This document shows positions 11,362 to 22,905 of a DNA stretch of 64,000 nt, one piece after another. The position numbers and the translations under genes were made by a program. The DNA is from Aquimarina agarilytica ZC1 (lineage in GTDB: Bacteria; Bacteroidota; Bacteroidia; Flavobacteriales; Flavobacteriaceae): NCBI RefSeq assembly GCF_000255455.1, contig NZ_JH621258.1, positions 1 to 64,000 on the forward strand. The letters are read 5' to 3'. Under the pieces are notes generated by a model, which saw only the letters and a list, made by a program, of their open reading frames with translations, was not told the DNA's origin and made no database searches. Each line of letters starts with the position of its first letter. Position 1 is the first letter of the stretch.

Positions 11362-14300
11362 TTAATTTGGAGCAATTGTAGGTGGTATAATATCACAACA
11401 ACCACTATCTGTATTTACATCTTGACTATCCCCTATGCTCTGCGTATTTGGAGTATTTGCCAGCGTTGACAAGGGTACTCCGTAAGTTGGAGATGTAGGA
11501 TCTGTATCTACGGTAGTTCCTAAATTAAATAACACACTTTCGGTAGTGCTTCCTAGATAACCTGTTGAAATGCTACCATCATTATTATTGTTATTGGGTT
11601 GATTTAATAAAGTCGCTGAAGCATCACTTAAATCGGTTTGCGCAAAACTTAAATCCCCTTCTACGGCATCGGGACATCCATCTCCGTCGCTGTCTAGGTC
11701 TAGACTGTTTATGATTCCATCATTGTCAGTATCTGATAAACATTCAAAATCTAGAATGAGTGCATCTAAATCTCCACTTCCTCCTCCAACTCCGTAAGGG
11801 TAAAACCTCATAACGTAGTTTTGATTCGGTTGTAACACGAAATCAGGAATAATATCATAATCCACTACTACTCCCAATCCTGAAGTAATACCTTCAATAT
11901 TACTTAAAATAGTAAAAGTTGTAAAAGCAGCATCTGTATCAATCAGTAATGCTCCATTTTCAATAATATCTGTTCCGTTAATTTGAGAAAATGTTCCCCA
12001 ACTAATAATTTTTTGCAACACTGTCGAGGTAAACGTGAATTCTACATACTCATTATTAGTAATCGCTTCTGCAAGTGTAATGGCAGAAAGTCCTGAAAAA
12101 TTCCATTGATTATCATTTGATGGACCACTAATTGATAGTGTTAAACCACTTCCCGCACTAAAAGCAGAAAGAGCACTAAGATCTCCATTTGAATTATCAG
12201 ACCTAACCGTCCCTGGAAAAGTAGCACCTCCATCTACATCATAGAATTGCTCGTATGCCGTTCCACATATATCTTCACTTATATCCAAAATCCCATCATT
12301 ATCATCATCCACATCAAAAACATCGGCAATTAAATCACCATCAGAATCTAAACAAGCATTAACAGTACTATCTGATGCAAAAGTGGTATATGTTGATGTA
12401 TATTCGGGTGTTCCATCTAGAGTTCCTGTACCCCCGTTATCGTCTATACTATCTAATAATCCGTCACCATTACTATCATTCGTCGCATTAGATGTAAATC
12501 CAAACTGTGCATCAGCCGTGCTAGTCGTAGTATTTGTCACTCCATCTCCATTGATCACATCCCCATTTCCAATACCTGTAGTTGGAGCGACTCCTGCTTC
12601 TACCGCATCTGGGCATCCATCTCCATCACTATCTAAATCCAAATGATCCAAAATTCCGTCTCCATCTAAATCTTCAGTACACGTAGTTCGTGGGTACAAT
12701 GAAGCTTGGTAATTATTCAAGGTAAAAGTTACTTCGTTGATAAACCCATTACTCCAAGTACTTCCTGCATCTCCTTGTAATCTATAAAAACGATACGATC
12801 CTGAATTTTGAGTAATCGCAACATTTACTTCCAAATCTGCTTCTGCTTGACCATAGGCCGTACTTAAGGATAGATCTGTCCAATTATTACCGTCATTCGA
12901 ACCTTGTACTGTAGCACTCACTCCATTTAACAAGAAACTATTTGAATTCAGCAATTGGAAAATAATTTCACTAATATCTAAACCATTAGTAAACTCAAAT
13001 TGCATAATTGTATTTCCCGTAACCGGTAATACATTAGTAAAACGTGCTTGATTCACCGCTACATTGGCTGTCTCTCCGTCTACAGTATTATCTAATGCAT
13101 AAGAAGCATTAATCATAGTTAAATCAGAGGTCACTGTAATATCAGCTGTACGATCTCCTGTAGTCCAAACGGTCTCAGGAATAAAACATGTCGGAGACTC
13201 ATCACTATTGATAATCCCATCATTGTCCGCATCTACATCGAATAAATCAGGTATATCATCATTATCTGTATCAGAACATGCATTTAACACCTCTGACAAT
13301 GCAAAATTGTTATATGTAGAAGTATATTCAGGAACACCATCTAAACTTCCACTTCCTCCATTATTATCAACAGTATCAATCAATCCATCATTATTGGTAT
13401 CAGGATCACTGTTTCCGGCATCTTGTGTAAAGCTAAAGAAAGCATCCGCGATACTAGTTGTAGAAGTTACTGCTCCTCCTGTCCCATTTTCAACATCTCC
13501 ATTTCCAATACCCGTCGTAGGTGCTACTCCAGCTTCTACAGCATCTGGACAGCCATCTCCATCACTATCCAAATCTAGACTATTGATAATTCCATCATCA
13601 TCACTATCCTGTGAACAAGGTATTTCTAAAGTAAACTGGAATCTTAACGAAGGAAAAGAACTCCATGTCAAGGGGTTAATGCGTAACCCTATCCAATCTT
13701 CATCTGAATTACTTACGGTATTAAATACTTGAGTAGTATTATTTGTATTGGCAGTAAAAGTACCTATAGAAACCCAACTAGTTCCATCTTTAGTTCCTTC
13801 TAATTGATAACTCGTCACCCATTGTCCTGCATTACCTCGCCCTGCTGTAGTCACTCCTATAATTCGTCGTGCTCCACCAAATAACATTCCAACAAATTGA
13901 TTCGTATCCGTATTATTTACTCCTGACCAACTTGTTCCAGAAGTTAGCTGGGGTGCATTCAAGCCACCGAAATTCCCACTGTTCACATAATCTCCACTAG
14001 CAGGATCTGGATCTAACAATTCTTCTGCACAAAGAACGCGTTCATCTACGTCCAAAATCCCATCATTATCATCATCAATATCTACTAAATCTCCGATGCC
14101 ATCATTATCTGTATCAATACATCCGTTTCTAGTTGCATCTAAAGCATTTTCATTATAAGTAGAACTATATTCTGTTGTCCCGTTTAAAGGTAACGTAGCT
14201 CCCGAATTACTATCTAAACTATCCCGTAACCCATCATCATTCGTATCATCATTTCCTCCATTTGTAGTTTGATCAAAACTAAATTGAGCATCATCTATAT

Positions 14301-17300
14301 TTGGTGTTGTTGTGGTTACTGCTCCACCTGTACCATTTTCAATTGTTCCTTGTCCCAGACCTACTATTGGACTTACATTTGCTTCGACTGCATCTGGACA
14401 ATCATCTCCATCACTGTCTAAATCTAAATGATTTAAAACTCCATCATCATCTAAGTCTTCAGTACATGTTGCTTTAAAATATTTAGAGGCTACATAATTC
14501 GTTAAATTAAAAGTCACCTCATTGATAAATCCATTACTCCAAGTACTTCCTGCATCTCCTTGTAATCTATAAAAACGATACAATCCTACATTTTGAGTAA
14601 TTACCACATTCACTTCTAAATCTGCTTCTGCTTGACCATAAGCTGTACTTACCGATAAATCTGTCCAATTCGTTCCGTCATTAGAACCTTGCACGGTGGC
14701 ACTTACCCCATTTAACAAGAAACTATTCGAGTTTTGTAATTGGAAAATAATCTCATTTAACTCGATAGCATTGATAAACTCAAACTGCATAATCGTATTT
14801 CCCGTAACAGGAAGTACATTAGTAAAACGTGCTTGATCCACAGCCACATTCGCTGTAGCTCCATCGACTACATTATCCAATGTGTATGAAGCATTGATCA
14901 TCGTCAAATCAGAGGTTACAGTAATTAACGAGGTACGATCTCCTGCGGTCCACTCCGTTTCTGCAAAGAAACAGCTAGGTGATTCTTCTGCATCTACTAT
15001 ACCGTCATTATCATCATCAATATCCACTAAGTCCCCAATGCCATCGTTATCGGAATCAGCACAACCATCTAGGGTATCTGATAGGGCAATTAAACTGTAG
15101 GTTGAAGTATAATCGGGTATTCCATCACCATTAGTATCTACACTATCGTTTAATCCATCTTCAGGAGCTGAATCGGTACCTGTGGTATCTAATTGTGCAT
15201 TGATTATAGTTGTAGTCGTGTTTGCTGTAGCGTCTGTACCATTTCCATTAGTAACTAAAGCAGAAACTAAATCTGCATTTCCTAAGGGTACTCCTGCTTC
15301 CACAGCATCTGGACAACCATCTCCGTCACTATCTAAATCCAAACTATTTACAATACCATCATTATCGGTATCTAATAGGGAACAAACACTGGCATTAAAT
15401 CCATAGGATTCTAAGCCAATAGCATTAGCCGTAGCATGATCATGAGACGTTGTCAAATTGAAACTGGTTAATAAATTCACATTAAATTCTATTCTCCAAG
15501 TAGCCGCCCCGTCAAATTGATCTGCTATTTGTGAAATCGTAGTTCCCGAAGTGATTTCTGTACCATCTGCAACATCTAATTGATTATCGGGATCTACCAC
15601 TGTGGCAACCACTGCGGGTACCCAATTTAATAAAATGCTTTGCGCATCATTATCTCTACTCGTCGCTGTAACTGGATTGTTATTGGTTTGAGGTCCGTAC
15701 GTCACTGTATTTAATACGCTAGTACCCGTTGTCGTTATTGCAATGATTTCTCCAAAATCTCCATCGGCATCATTATCATTTAATAAATAATGTACGCCAT
15801 CACCAACAATCACACTCGCAGCAGAAAATGCTACATTCACATCCGTAAAGTCAATTGTATAATCTGCAACCGCACTTCCATTCGTAAATTGACCTGTTAC
15901 ACTTTGAGCATTTGCTGTATTCGTTTGTGCGGTGTTACTTGAAGTTCCAAAACCACAGCCTAATTCTACCGTATCTAACACCCCATCGTTATCATCATCA
16001 AGATCTATTAGATCGCCAACACCATCGGTATCAGAATCCGCACAGGCATCTAAACTAGATGATTGTGCTAAATAATAAGTATTCGTATATTCTGGGGAAC
16101 TATCTATAGTTGCACCGTCTGCTCCATCAAATAATCCATCTCTATTGATATCATTGGTGGGTGCTGTAAACACAAATCGTGCATTGGCAACTCCTGTGGT
16201 TGTTCCACCGCTATTTACTAAGTCTCCTGTAGTAAGACCAGCGATTCCTAATACGCCTCCCTCTTCTGCATCAGGACAACCATCTCCATCGCTATCTAAA
16301 TCTAAATGTGGTGCTATCCCATCACCATCGATATCTGGGTCTTCACACAATTCTACCACTAACGAATATCCGTCTTGACCGAAGTTTGCGGTATCTGTGT
16401 GATCCGTAGTTAAGGTAAATACGCTCATAGTAGAATTGATAGGAAATTCTAGATACCAAGTTCCAGTTCCATTTACATGATCTAATAATTGTACAATACT
16501 GTCTCCTGAAAAAATTTGTGTACCATCTGCAATACTTAATTGATTATCTGGATCTCGAACATATCCTAAAACTGCTGGAGTCCAGCTTACCTCAATCGTC
16601 TGTGAATTGTTATCGTATTGGGCATCATTAACTTCTAACAAATCTGGCCCCCAACGTATTACATTAACAAAGCTATTTGCTGCCGGAGTTACCGTAATGG
16701 TACTGCTAAAATTCATAGCCCCATCATTCCATAAATAAGATACACCTTGACCATCAAACTGATCAGCTGTTGTTAATGCTAAGCTTGCATCCGAAAGATC
16801 AATCACATAACCCGCATTTGCCCCTCCATCTGTAAATGCCCCACTCACTTCTTGTGAACCTATAGTGGTTACAGGAGCATTATTTGCGGCTGTAGTTTGG
16901 AAATCACAACCTAATTCTACTACATCTAAAATACCATCGTTATCATCATCTAAATCCACTAAATCTGGCACACCATCATTATCAAAATCTGGTGCCGTAC
17001 ACCCGTCTTGTGTAGCATCGGTAACTAAATAATAAGTAGGGGCATAACTTACTTCTCCGTCATTTGGCGCAGCCTGTTCGACGATATCTGCTAAACCATT
17101 CCCGTTAGTATCTTCTCCATTAACTAAGGTGTTTGTAAATTGAAAATTTGCTGTAGTCGATGAAGTTGCATTCGCTTCTTTGGCATCACTACAGCCATCG
17201 TTATCGCTATCTACATCTAAGTAATCTGGAATGGCATCATTCGCACTATCGGTATTGATTAGTTCACAAACACTGGCATTAAATCCATAAGACTCCGTAC

Positions 17301-20300
17301 CTATTGCGTTTGCTGTAGCATGATCATGAGCCGCTGTAAGATTAAAACTCGTCAACAAATTCACATTAAATTCTATTCTCCAAGTAGCTGCTCCGTCAAA
17401 TTGATCTGCCGTTTGGGTAATGGTAGTCCCCGAGGTAATTTCCATTCCATCAGCTATATCTAATTGATTATCGGGATCGATTACAGTGGCTACTACTGCA
17501 GGTATCCAATTCAATAAAATCGTTTGTTGATCGTTATCTCTACTCGTGGCTGTAACTGGGTTATTATTCGTTTGAGCTCCGTAAGTAACTGTATTTAAAA
17601 CACTCGTTCCTGAAGTAGTAATAGTGATATCTTCACTAAAATCTCCATCTGCATCATTGTCATTCAATAAGTAATGCACTCCGTCTCCAACAATTACACT
17701 GGTTCCTCCAAAGGCCACATTCACATCTGTAAAGTTTACCGTATAATCTGCAACTGCACTTCCGTTTGTAAATTGACCAGCAACACTTTGTGCATTAGCC
17801 GTATTGGTTTGTGCTGTATTGTTAGAGATCCCAAAACCACAACCTAATTCTACCGTATCTAAAATACCATCATTATCATCATCAAGATCTACTAAATCTC
17901 CTACACCATCATTATCAAAATCTGCACAGGCATCTAAAACGGCTGACTGTGCTAAATAATACGTATTCGTATATTCTGGAGTACTATCAATCGTTGCTCC
18001 ATCGGCACCATCAAACAATCCATCTCTGTTAACATCATTGGTAGGTGCTGTAAATACAAATCTAGAATTCGCAACTCCAGTGGTCGTTCCTCCACTATTT
18101 ACTAAATCGCCTGTGGTTAAACCTGTAATATTCAACACTCCTCCTTCTTCCGCATCGGGACAACCATCGCCGTCACTATCTAAATCTAAGTGTGGTGCTA
18201 TCCCATCACCATCGATATCTGGGTCTTCGCACAATTCTACCACTAACGAATATCCATCTTGACCAAAGTTTGCGGTATCCGTGTGATCCGTAGTTAAGGT
18301 AAATACGCTCATAGTAGAATTGATAGGAAATTCTAGATACCAAGTTCCAGTTCCATTTACATGATCTAATAATTGTAAAATACTGTCTCCTGAAAAAATT
18401 TGTGTACCATCGGCAATACTTAATTGATTATCTGGATCTCGAACATATCCTAAAACTGCTGGAGTCCAGCTTACCTCAATCGTCTGTGAATTGTTATCGT
18501 ATTGGGCATCATTAACTTCTAACAAATCGGGTCCCCAACGCACTACATTTACAAAGCTGTTGGCCCCTGGAGTTACCGTAATCGTACTACTAAAATTCTG
18601 AGTGCCATCATTCCATAAATAAGATACTCCTTGACCATCAAACTGATCAGCTGTCGTTAGGGCAACACTAGCATCCGAAAGATCAATCACATAACCCGCA
18701 TTTGCCCCTCCATCTGTAAATACCCCACTCACTTCTTGTGAACCTACAATAGTTACAGGAGCATTATTTGCGGCTGTAGTTTGGAAATCACAACCTAATT
18801 CTACTACATCTAAAATACCATCATTATCATCATCTAAATCCACTAAATCTGGCACACCATCATTATCAAAATCTGGTGCCGTACACCCGTCTTGTGTAGC
18901 ATCGGTAACTAAATAATAAGTAGGGGCATAACTTACTTCTCCGTCATTTGGCGCAGCCTGTTCGACGATATCTGCTAAACCATTTCCATTAGCGTCTTCT
19001 CCATTCAGCAAGGTATTGGTAAACTGAAAATTTGCTGTAGTCGATGAAGTTGCATTCGCTTCTTTGGCATCACTACAGCCATCGTTATCGCTATCTACAT
19101 CTAAGTAATCTGGAATGGCATCATTCGCACTATCGGTATTGATTAGTTCACAAACACTGGCATTAAATCCATAAGACTCCGTACCTATTGCGTTTGCTGT
19201 AGCATGATCATGAGTCGCTGTAAGATTAAAACTCGCCAACAAATTCACATTAAATTCAATCCTCCAAGTAGCCGCCCCGTCAAATTGATCTGCTGTTTGA
19301 TTTATGGTAGTTCCCGAAGTAATTTCTATACCATCAGCAACATCTAATTGATTATCGGGATCTACCACTGTGGCAACCACTGCGGGTACCCAATTTAATA
19401 AAATGCTTTGCGCATCATTATCTCTACTTGTCGCTGTAACTGGATTGTTATTGGTTTGAGGTCCGTACGTCACTGTATTTAATACGCTAGTACCCGTTGC
19501 CGTTATTGCAATGATTTCTCCAAAATCTCCATCGGCATCATTATCATTTAATAAATAATGTACGCCATCACCAACAATCACACTCGCAGCAGAAAATGCT
19601 ACATTCACATCCGTAAAGTCAATTGTATAATCTGCAACCGCACTTCCGTTAGTAATTTGCCCAGCAACACTCTGTGCATTGGCGGTATTGGTTTGAGCCG
19701 TATTGCTTGAAATTCCAACCCCGCAACCTAATTCTACGGTATCTAAAATTCCATCATTATCATCATCGATATCTACTAAATCACCAACCCCATCATTATC
19801 TAAATCTGCACAGGCATCTAAAACGGCAGAGGCTGCCAGATAATAAGTATTGGTATACTCTGGACTTCCATCTATGGTACTACCATCAGCTCCATCAAAT
19901 AATCCATCTCCATTATTATCGTTAGCTGGACTCACAAATACAAACCTCGAATTCGCTACGCCTGCCGTTGTACCACCTGTATTTACTAAGTCTCCTGTGG
20001 TTAACCCCGTAATATTTAACACACCACCTTCTTCTGCATCTGGACAACCATCACCATCACTATCTAGATCTAAATGATTATAAATACCATCACTGTCAAT
20101 ATCGTCGGTACACACTTGTTTTGGATTCAAGCTAGGGTCATAAGACAATGCCCCTTTAGTAGTTTGTATTTCTTGAATGATATATCCTGAATTTGTAGAA
20201 CCTGCGGTTTCTGCAACTATGCTATAAAATGAATACGTATCTATATTCTGGTCGATAGTAAACACTCTTGCATTGTTTATACTCCCTGTTACAGCCGTTG

Positions 20301-22905
20301 TGGTTACTTCTTGGTAATTCACCCCATCTTTTGACGCTTCTAATTGATAAGTTCCATTGGCAAAACGATTTAGTACCGTCAACGTTCCTAAATCAACTGG
20401 GGTTGGAAATTGTATCGTAAATAATACATCCCCAATATTTATCGTTTGGGCATTTACAAAGTTAAATGTTGCCGTTGTGGCTCCATCAAATAAGAGACTC
20501 GTATCTTCCCCTGGTTGAATATCAAATGGAGTTGTGATTCCTGAAATTTGTATGGCCTCTTCTTCTGTTAAGAAACAATTTGGACTTTCAAGGGCATCTG
20601 GAATACCATCATTATCATCATCAATATCTACTAAATCGCCTACATCATCATTATCACTATCGGCACATAAATTTAATGCTGCTGAGGTTGCGAATCTAAA
20701 ATATGTAGAAGCATAATTAATTTGCCCATCATTCACAGCATCTTCTACCGTATCTGCTAGTCCATTTCCATTGGTATCTTCTCCATTAATAGTCGTATTC
20801 GTAAAAGCAAAAGTAGCGGATTGATCTGTTGTAGCTCCTGCTTCGTAACCATCACCACAACCATCTCCATCGCTATCGGGATCCAGATGATTCACAAATG
20901 CATCTCCATCGGTGTTATCCGTACAAGTATTTTTAGGATGTTCACTGGCATTATAATTGGCAACATTGATCGTCGGAATAACTTCCGCGGTATTTCCTGT
21001 AGTGGTATTCGCTGTAGCTACTCCAAGTATTCTAAAGTATTTGTAACTCCCTGCATTTTGGTCTACGGTAAATATTTTATCGGCATTGGTAGCAATCGAT
21101 ACTGCTGTAGAAGTTAAATCTACCCAATTGACTCCATTTACAGAACCTTGCATAATGGCAGTTCCTCCTGTTCCGTAGGAACCATTACTATCTAATAATA
21201 ATTCTGTTAATTCTACTTGATCTGGAAAAACTATCGTAAAAATATTAGCCCCTGCTAAGGGTTGACCGCTATTGAAATTATAGGTAAAAGAACTGATCTC
21301 GTCCGTAAGTACACTTACATTATCTGGACTCGTTAAACTAGAAAACACATTGGCTATCGAAGTAAATTCATCTAAACTTAAAAAACAATTTGGTGACTCC
21401 GTAGCATCTAATACTCCATCATTATCGTCATCAATATCTGTTAAGTCTGGCTCTCCATCGGTATCCGAATCGATTACGGTACAACGACTATTAAAAGCGT
21501 TATAAGCCACATCAGAAAAAGTATAATTAATCAAACCACTATCGCTTGGTGATTCTACACTATCCGCTAAACCATTTGCCCCCACATTTAATGAAGTTCC
21601 TACGGTCATTGTCGATACTATTGCCCCTGTAACATTTGCCTCATAGGCATCTGGACACCCATCTCCGTCACTATCTAAATCCAAATAATTAGGATCAGGG
21701 TCTGTATCAGAATTTAAAGGGGTTAAACCAGGATCCCACACATCATATAACCCATCGAAGTTGTCATCCACTAAGGCTGGCCCTATAATTAGATTAGGAT
21801 CTTGTGCTTCTATGTAATCGGGTATACCATCATTATCCGCATCTATATCCAAACTATTTGGAATTAAATCAGTGTCAAAATCTGTAGTTCCTTCTACCGT
21901 ATCTAGTATCCCATCATTATCGTCATCTACATCTTCTGCATCTACAATACCATCATTATCCGTATCGGTGCGACCATCATAAATACAAAATGATATGGGC
22001 GGTGTTGTATTCCCATTACTGGGGGTTACTGTACCTGTCCAGGTAGCAATCCCAGTCCAATTCGTTGGTAACGTTGGTGTAATATCACTAAGGGTATTAT
22101 TATCATCTAAAATAACAGTGTATGTGGCAGTTGAATTACTGGGTAATAGCAAACTAAAACTACCGTTAGCTAATACTTGACTGGCAATTGTGGCTGCTGA
22201 CCCTCCATTAGGTATTAATTTCACAAACATTGTAGTTGGAATACCTACCGAAGATTCTTGTCCATCTTCGGTACAGTTCCCTTTAACTCCCCCTAAAAAG
22301 CCATTGTCGTTAAAAACAGCACCCGCTGGGCCAGTAAGTACACAAGGTACTTGATAAGTAATACTCGTAGCTACCCCCCAATCATCCCCTGGTGAATTCG
22401 ATACAAAGCGTAACTGGTAACTTCCCCCTGGTCTATTCCAAGGAATGCGAATAGAAACATTTGTTAATGCAAAAGGGGTATTTCCATGATTCCAAGAGGA
22501 GGGCCCTGCGACAATCTGAGCGCCGCCGAAGAGTTGAGTGGTTACTGTTATCCCACTAGACGGGTTATTCCAGATGGTGTAAGTCGTTCCCCCAAAGCTC
22601 ATGATTAACTGCCCTGTTCTCCCTTGAGCTCCATTAAAGTCTCCTGTCCCAATTCGAAAATTAAATCGAATTTCATCGACACCTGTGGGCATGTTAATAT
22701 TAGTAGTTAATAAATCTCCACTGGCATTATCATTAAAGTTTGTACTTGGATTTCCTACAGACCATCCTCCTGTATATCCCCAATTACCTGGACTTAATGT
22801 TATTGTGCCACACTGCGAAAAAACAGATAATACATTAAAAAAAAGCAACCAAATAGTTACTCCTAATATTCTTTTGAAACTGATCCTATTATTAACTTGC
22901 CCCAT
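11362..22905 (-). CDS. Giant TSP3-repeat surface protein, 3847 aa
   Basis: ATG at 22905 begins a hydrophobic signal peptide ending near VFSQ. Residues about 30-190 form an unrecognised globular domain. TSP3 blocks (for example LDLDSDGDGCPDAVE) then alternate with other modules. F5/8 (discoidin)-like segments with a QGSNDGTNW...YRFYRLQGD pattern lie near residues 505-660, 780-930, 2640-2815, 2955-3095 and 3230-3410. Two alternating modules A and B lie near residues 1050-2510 (A-B-A-B-A), carried on 1884-bp repeats. Each TSP3 block is bracketed by Cys residues, suggesting disulfides. The C-terminal tail of about 120 residues is nearly identical to those of two downstream-listed paralogues and ends CCDIIPPTIAPN-stop. 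No type IX secretion C-terminal domain, no LPXTG and no transmembrane anchor are visible. Role in adhesion or extracellular matrix is inferred from domain content. Confidence 0.92.
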   Translation of the reverse strand: MGQVNNRISFKRILGVTIWLLFFNVLSVFSQCGTITLSPGNWGYTGGWSVGNPSTNFNDNASGDLLTTNINMPTGVDEIRFNFRIGTGDFNGAQGRTGQLIMSFGGTTYTIWNNPSSGITVTTQLFGGAQIVAGPSSWNHGNTPFALTNVSIRIPWNRPGGSYQLRFVSNSPGDDWGVATSITYQVPCVLTGPAGAVFNDNGFLGGVKGNCTEDGQESSVGIPTTMFVKLIPNGGSAATIASQVLANGSFSLLLPSNSTATYTVILDDNNTLSDITPTLPTNWTGIATWTGTVTPSNGNTTPPISFCIYDGRTDTDNDGIVDAEDVDDDNDGILDTVEGTTDFDTDLIPNSLDIDADNDGIPDYIEAQDPNLIIGPALVDDNFDGLYDVWDPGLTPLNSDTDPDPNYLDLDSDGDGCPDAYEANVTGAIVSTMTVGTSLNVGANGLADSVESPSDSGLINYTFSDVAYNAFNSRCTVIDSDTDGEPDLTDIDDDNDGVLDATESPNCFLSLDEFTSIANVFSSLTSPDNVSVLTDEISSFTYNFNSGQPLAGANIFTIVFPDQVELTELLLDSNGSYGTGGTAIMQGSVNGVNWVDLTSTAVSIATNADKIFTVDQNAGSYKYFRILGVATANTTTGNTAEVIPTINVANYNASEHPKNTCTDNTDGDAFVNHLDPDSDGDGCGDGYEAGATTDQSATFAFTNTTINGEDTNGNGLADTVEDAVNDGQINYASTYFRFATSAALNLCADSDNDDVGDLVDIDDDNDGIPDALESPNCFLTEEEAIQISGITTPFDIQPGEDTSLLFDGATTATFNFVNAQTINIGDVLFTIQFPTPVDLGTLTVLNRFANGTYQLEASKDGVNYQEVTTTAVTGSINNARVFTIDQNIDTYSFYSIVAETAGSTNSGYIIQEIQTTKGALSYDPSLNPKQVCTDDIDSDGIYNHLDLDSDGDGCPDAEEGGVLNITGLTTGDLVNTGGTTAGVANSRFVFVSPANDNNGDGLFDGADGSTIDGSPEYTNTYYLAASAVLDACADLDNDGVGDLVDIDDDNDGILDTVELGCGVGISSNTAQTNTANAQSVAGQITNGSAVADYTIDFTDVNVAFSAASVIVGDGVHYLLNDNDADGDFGEIIAITATGTSVLNTVTYGPQTNNNPVTATSRDNDAQSILLNWVPAVVATVVDPDNQLDVADGIEITSGTTINQTADQFDGAATWRIEFNVNLLASFNLTATHDHATANAIGTESYGFNASVCELINTDSANDAIPDYLDVDSDNDGCSDAKEANATSSTTANFQFTNTLLNGEDANGNGLADIVEQAAPNDGEVSYAPTYYLVTDATQDGCTAPDFDNDGVPDLVDLDDDNDGILDVVELGCDFQTTAANNAPVTIVGSQEVSGVFTDGGANAGYVIDLSDASVALTTADQFDGQGVSYLWNDGTQNFSSTITVTPGANSFVNVVRWGPDLLEVNDAQYDNNSQTIEVSWTPAVLGYVRDPDNQLSIADGTQIFSGDSILQLLDHVNGTGTWYLEFPINSTMSVFTLTTDHTDTANFGQDGYSLVVELCEDPDIDGDGIAPHLDLDSDGDGCPDAEEGGVLNITGLTTGDLVNSGGTTTGVANSRFVFTAPTNDVNRDGLFDGADGATIDSTPEYTNTYYLAQSAVLDACADFDNDGVGDLVDLDDDNDGILDTVELGCGFGISNNTAQTNTANAQSVAGQFTNGSAVADYTVNFTDVNVAFGGTSVIVGDGVHYLLNDNDADGDFSEDITITTSGTSVLNTVTYGAQTNNNPVTATSRDNDQQTILLNWIPAVVATVIDPDNQLDIADGMEITSGTTITQTADQFDGAATWRIEFNVNLLTSFNLTAAHDHATANAIGTESYGFNASVCELINTDSANDAIPDYLDVDSDNDGCSDAKEANATSSTTANFQFTNTLVNGEDTNGNGLADIVEQAAPNDGEVSYAPTYYLVTDATQDGCTAPDFDNDGVPDLVDLDDDNDGILDVVELGCDFQTTAANNAPVTTIGSQEVSGAFTDGGANAGYVIDLSDASLALTTADQFDGQGVSYLWNDGAMNFSSTITVTPAANSFVNVIRWGPDLLEVNDAQYDNNSQTIEVSWTPAVLGYVRDPDNQLSIADGTQIFSGDSIVQLLDHVNGTGTWYLEFPINSTMSVFTLTTDHTDTANFGQDGYSLVVELCEDPDIDGDGIAPHLDLDSDGDGCPDAEEGGVLGIAGLTTGDLVNSGGTTTGVANARFVFTAPTNDINRDGLFDGADGATIDSSPEYTNTYYLAQSSSLDACADSDTDGVGDLIDLDDDNDGVLDTVELGCGFGTSSNTAQTNTANAQSVTGQFTNGSAVADYTIDFTDVNVAFSAASVIVGDGVHYLLNDNDADGDFGEIIAITTTGTSVLNTVTYGPQTNNNPVTATSRDNDAQSILLNWVPAVVATVVDPDNQLDVADGTEITSGTTISQIADQFDGAATWRIEFNVNLLTSFNLTTSHDHATANAIGLESYGFNASVCSLLDTDNDGIVNSLDLDSDGDGCPDAVEAGVPLGNADLVSALVTNGNGTDATANTTTTIINAQLDTTGTDSAPEDGLNDSVDTNGDGIPDYTSTYSLIALSDTLDGCADSDNDGIGDLVDIDDDNDGIVDAEESPSCFFAETEWTAGDRTSLITVTSDLTMINASYTLDNVVDGATANVAVDQARFTNVLPVTGNTIMQFEFINAIELNEIIFQLQNSNSFLLNGVSATVQGSNDGTNWTDLSVSTAYGQAEADLEVNVVITQNVGLYRFYRLQGDAGSTWSNGFINEVTFNLTNYVASKYFKATCTEDLDDDGVLNHLDLDSDGDDCPDAVEANVSPIVGLGQGTIENGTGGAVTTTTPNIDDAQFSFDQTTNGGNDDTNDDGLRDSLDSNSGATLPLNGTTEYSSTYNENALDATRNGCIDTDNDGIGDLVDIDDDNDGILDVDERVLCAEELLDPDPASGDYVNSGNFGGLNAPQLTSGTSWSGVNNTDTNQFVGMLFGGARRIIGVTTAGRGNAGQWVTSYQLEGTKDGTSWVSIGTFTANTNNTTQVFNTVSNSDEDWIGLRINPLTWSSFPSLRFQFTLEIPCSQDSDDDGIINSLDLDSDGDGCPDAVEAGVAPTTGIGNGDVENGTGGAVTSTTSIADAFFSFTQDAGNSDPDTNNDGLIDTVDNNGGSGSLDGVPEYTSTYNNFALSEVLNACSDTDNDDIPDLFDVDADNDGIINSDESPTCFIPETVWTTGDRTADITVTSDLTMINASYALDNTVDGETANVAVNQARFTNVLPVTGNTIMQFEFTNGLDISEIIFQLLNSNSFLLNGVSATVQGSNDGNNWTDLSLSTAYGQAEADLEVNVAITQNSGSYRFYRLQGDAGSTWSNGFINEVTFTLNNYQASLYPRTTCTEDLDGDGILDHLDLDSDGDGCPDAVEAGVAPTTGIGNGDVINGDGVTNTTTSTADAQFGFTSNATNDSNGDGLLDSIDDNGGTGTLDGTPEYTSTYTTFASDSTVNACLDSDGDLIADVFDVDDDNDGILDISEDICGTAYEQFYDVDGGATFPGTVRSDNSNGDLSALSAFSAGSGLTLSISGPSNDNQWNFSGLSAITLAEAITNNEYVEFTFTSTVLQKIISWGTFSQINGTDIIENGALLIDTDAAFTTFTILSNIEGITSGLGVVVDYDIIPDFVLQPNQNYVMRFYPYGVGGGSGDLDALILDFECLSDTDNDGIINSLDLDSDGDGCPDAVEGDLSFAQTDLSDASATLLNQPNNNNNDGSISTGYLGSTTESVLFNLGTTVDTDPTSPTYGVPLSTLANTPNTQSIGDSQDVNTDSGCCDIIPPTIAPN
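15370..19740 (-). repeat. 1884-bp higher-order tandem repeat (~2.3 copies, A-B-A-B-A modules)
   Basis: Anchors at 15511, 17395 and 19279 (module A) and at 16321 and 18205 (module B) all give a period of 1884 bp (628 codons). The outer A copies (15601 and 19369, offset 3768 bp) differ at only a couple of positions over about 270 bp, whereas the middle A copy is clearly more diverged. The two B copies and their flanks (about 16315-17345 and 18199-19229) are nearly identical to each other. The pattern points to gene conversion or unequal crossing-over within the gene. Confidence 0.88.

Noticed and set aside
11362-22905. Naming the giant genes sprB or another gliding adhesin
   Set aside because: SprB-type proteins end in a gliding-motility C-terminal domain, which is absent here, and no sequence similarity beyond general repeat character is evident.
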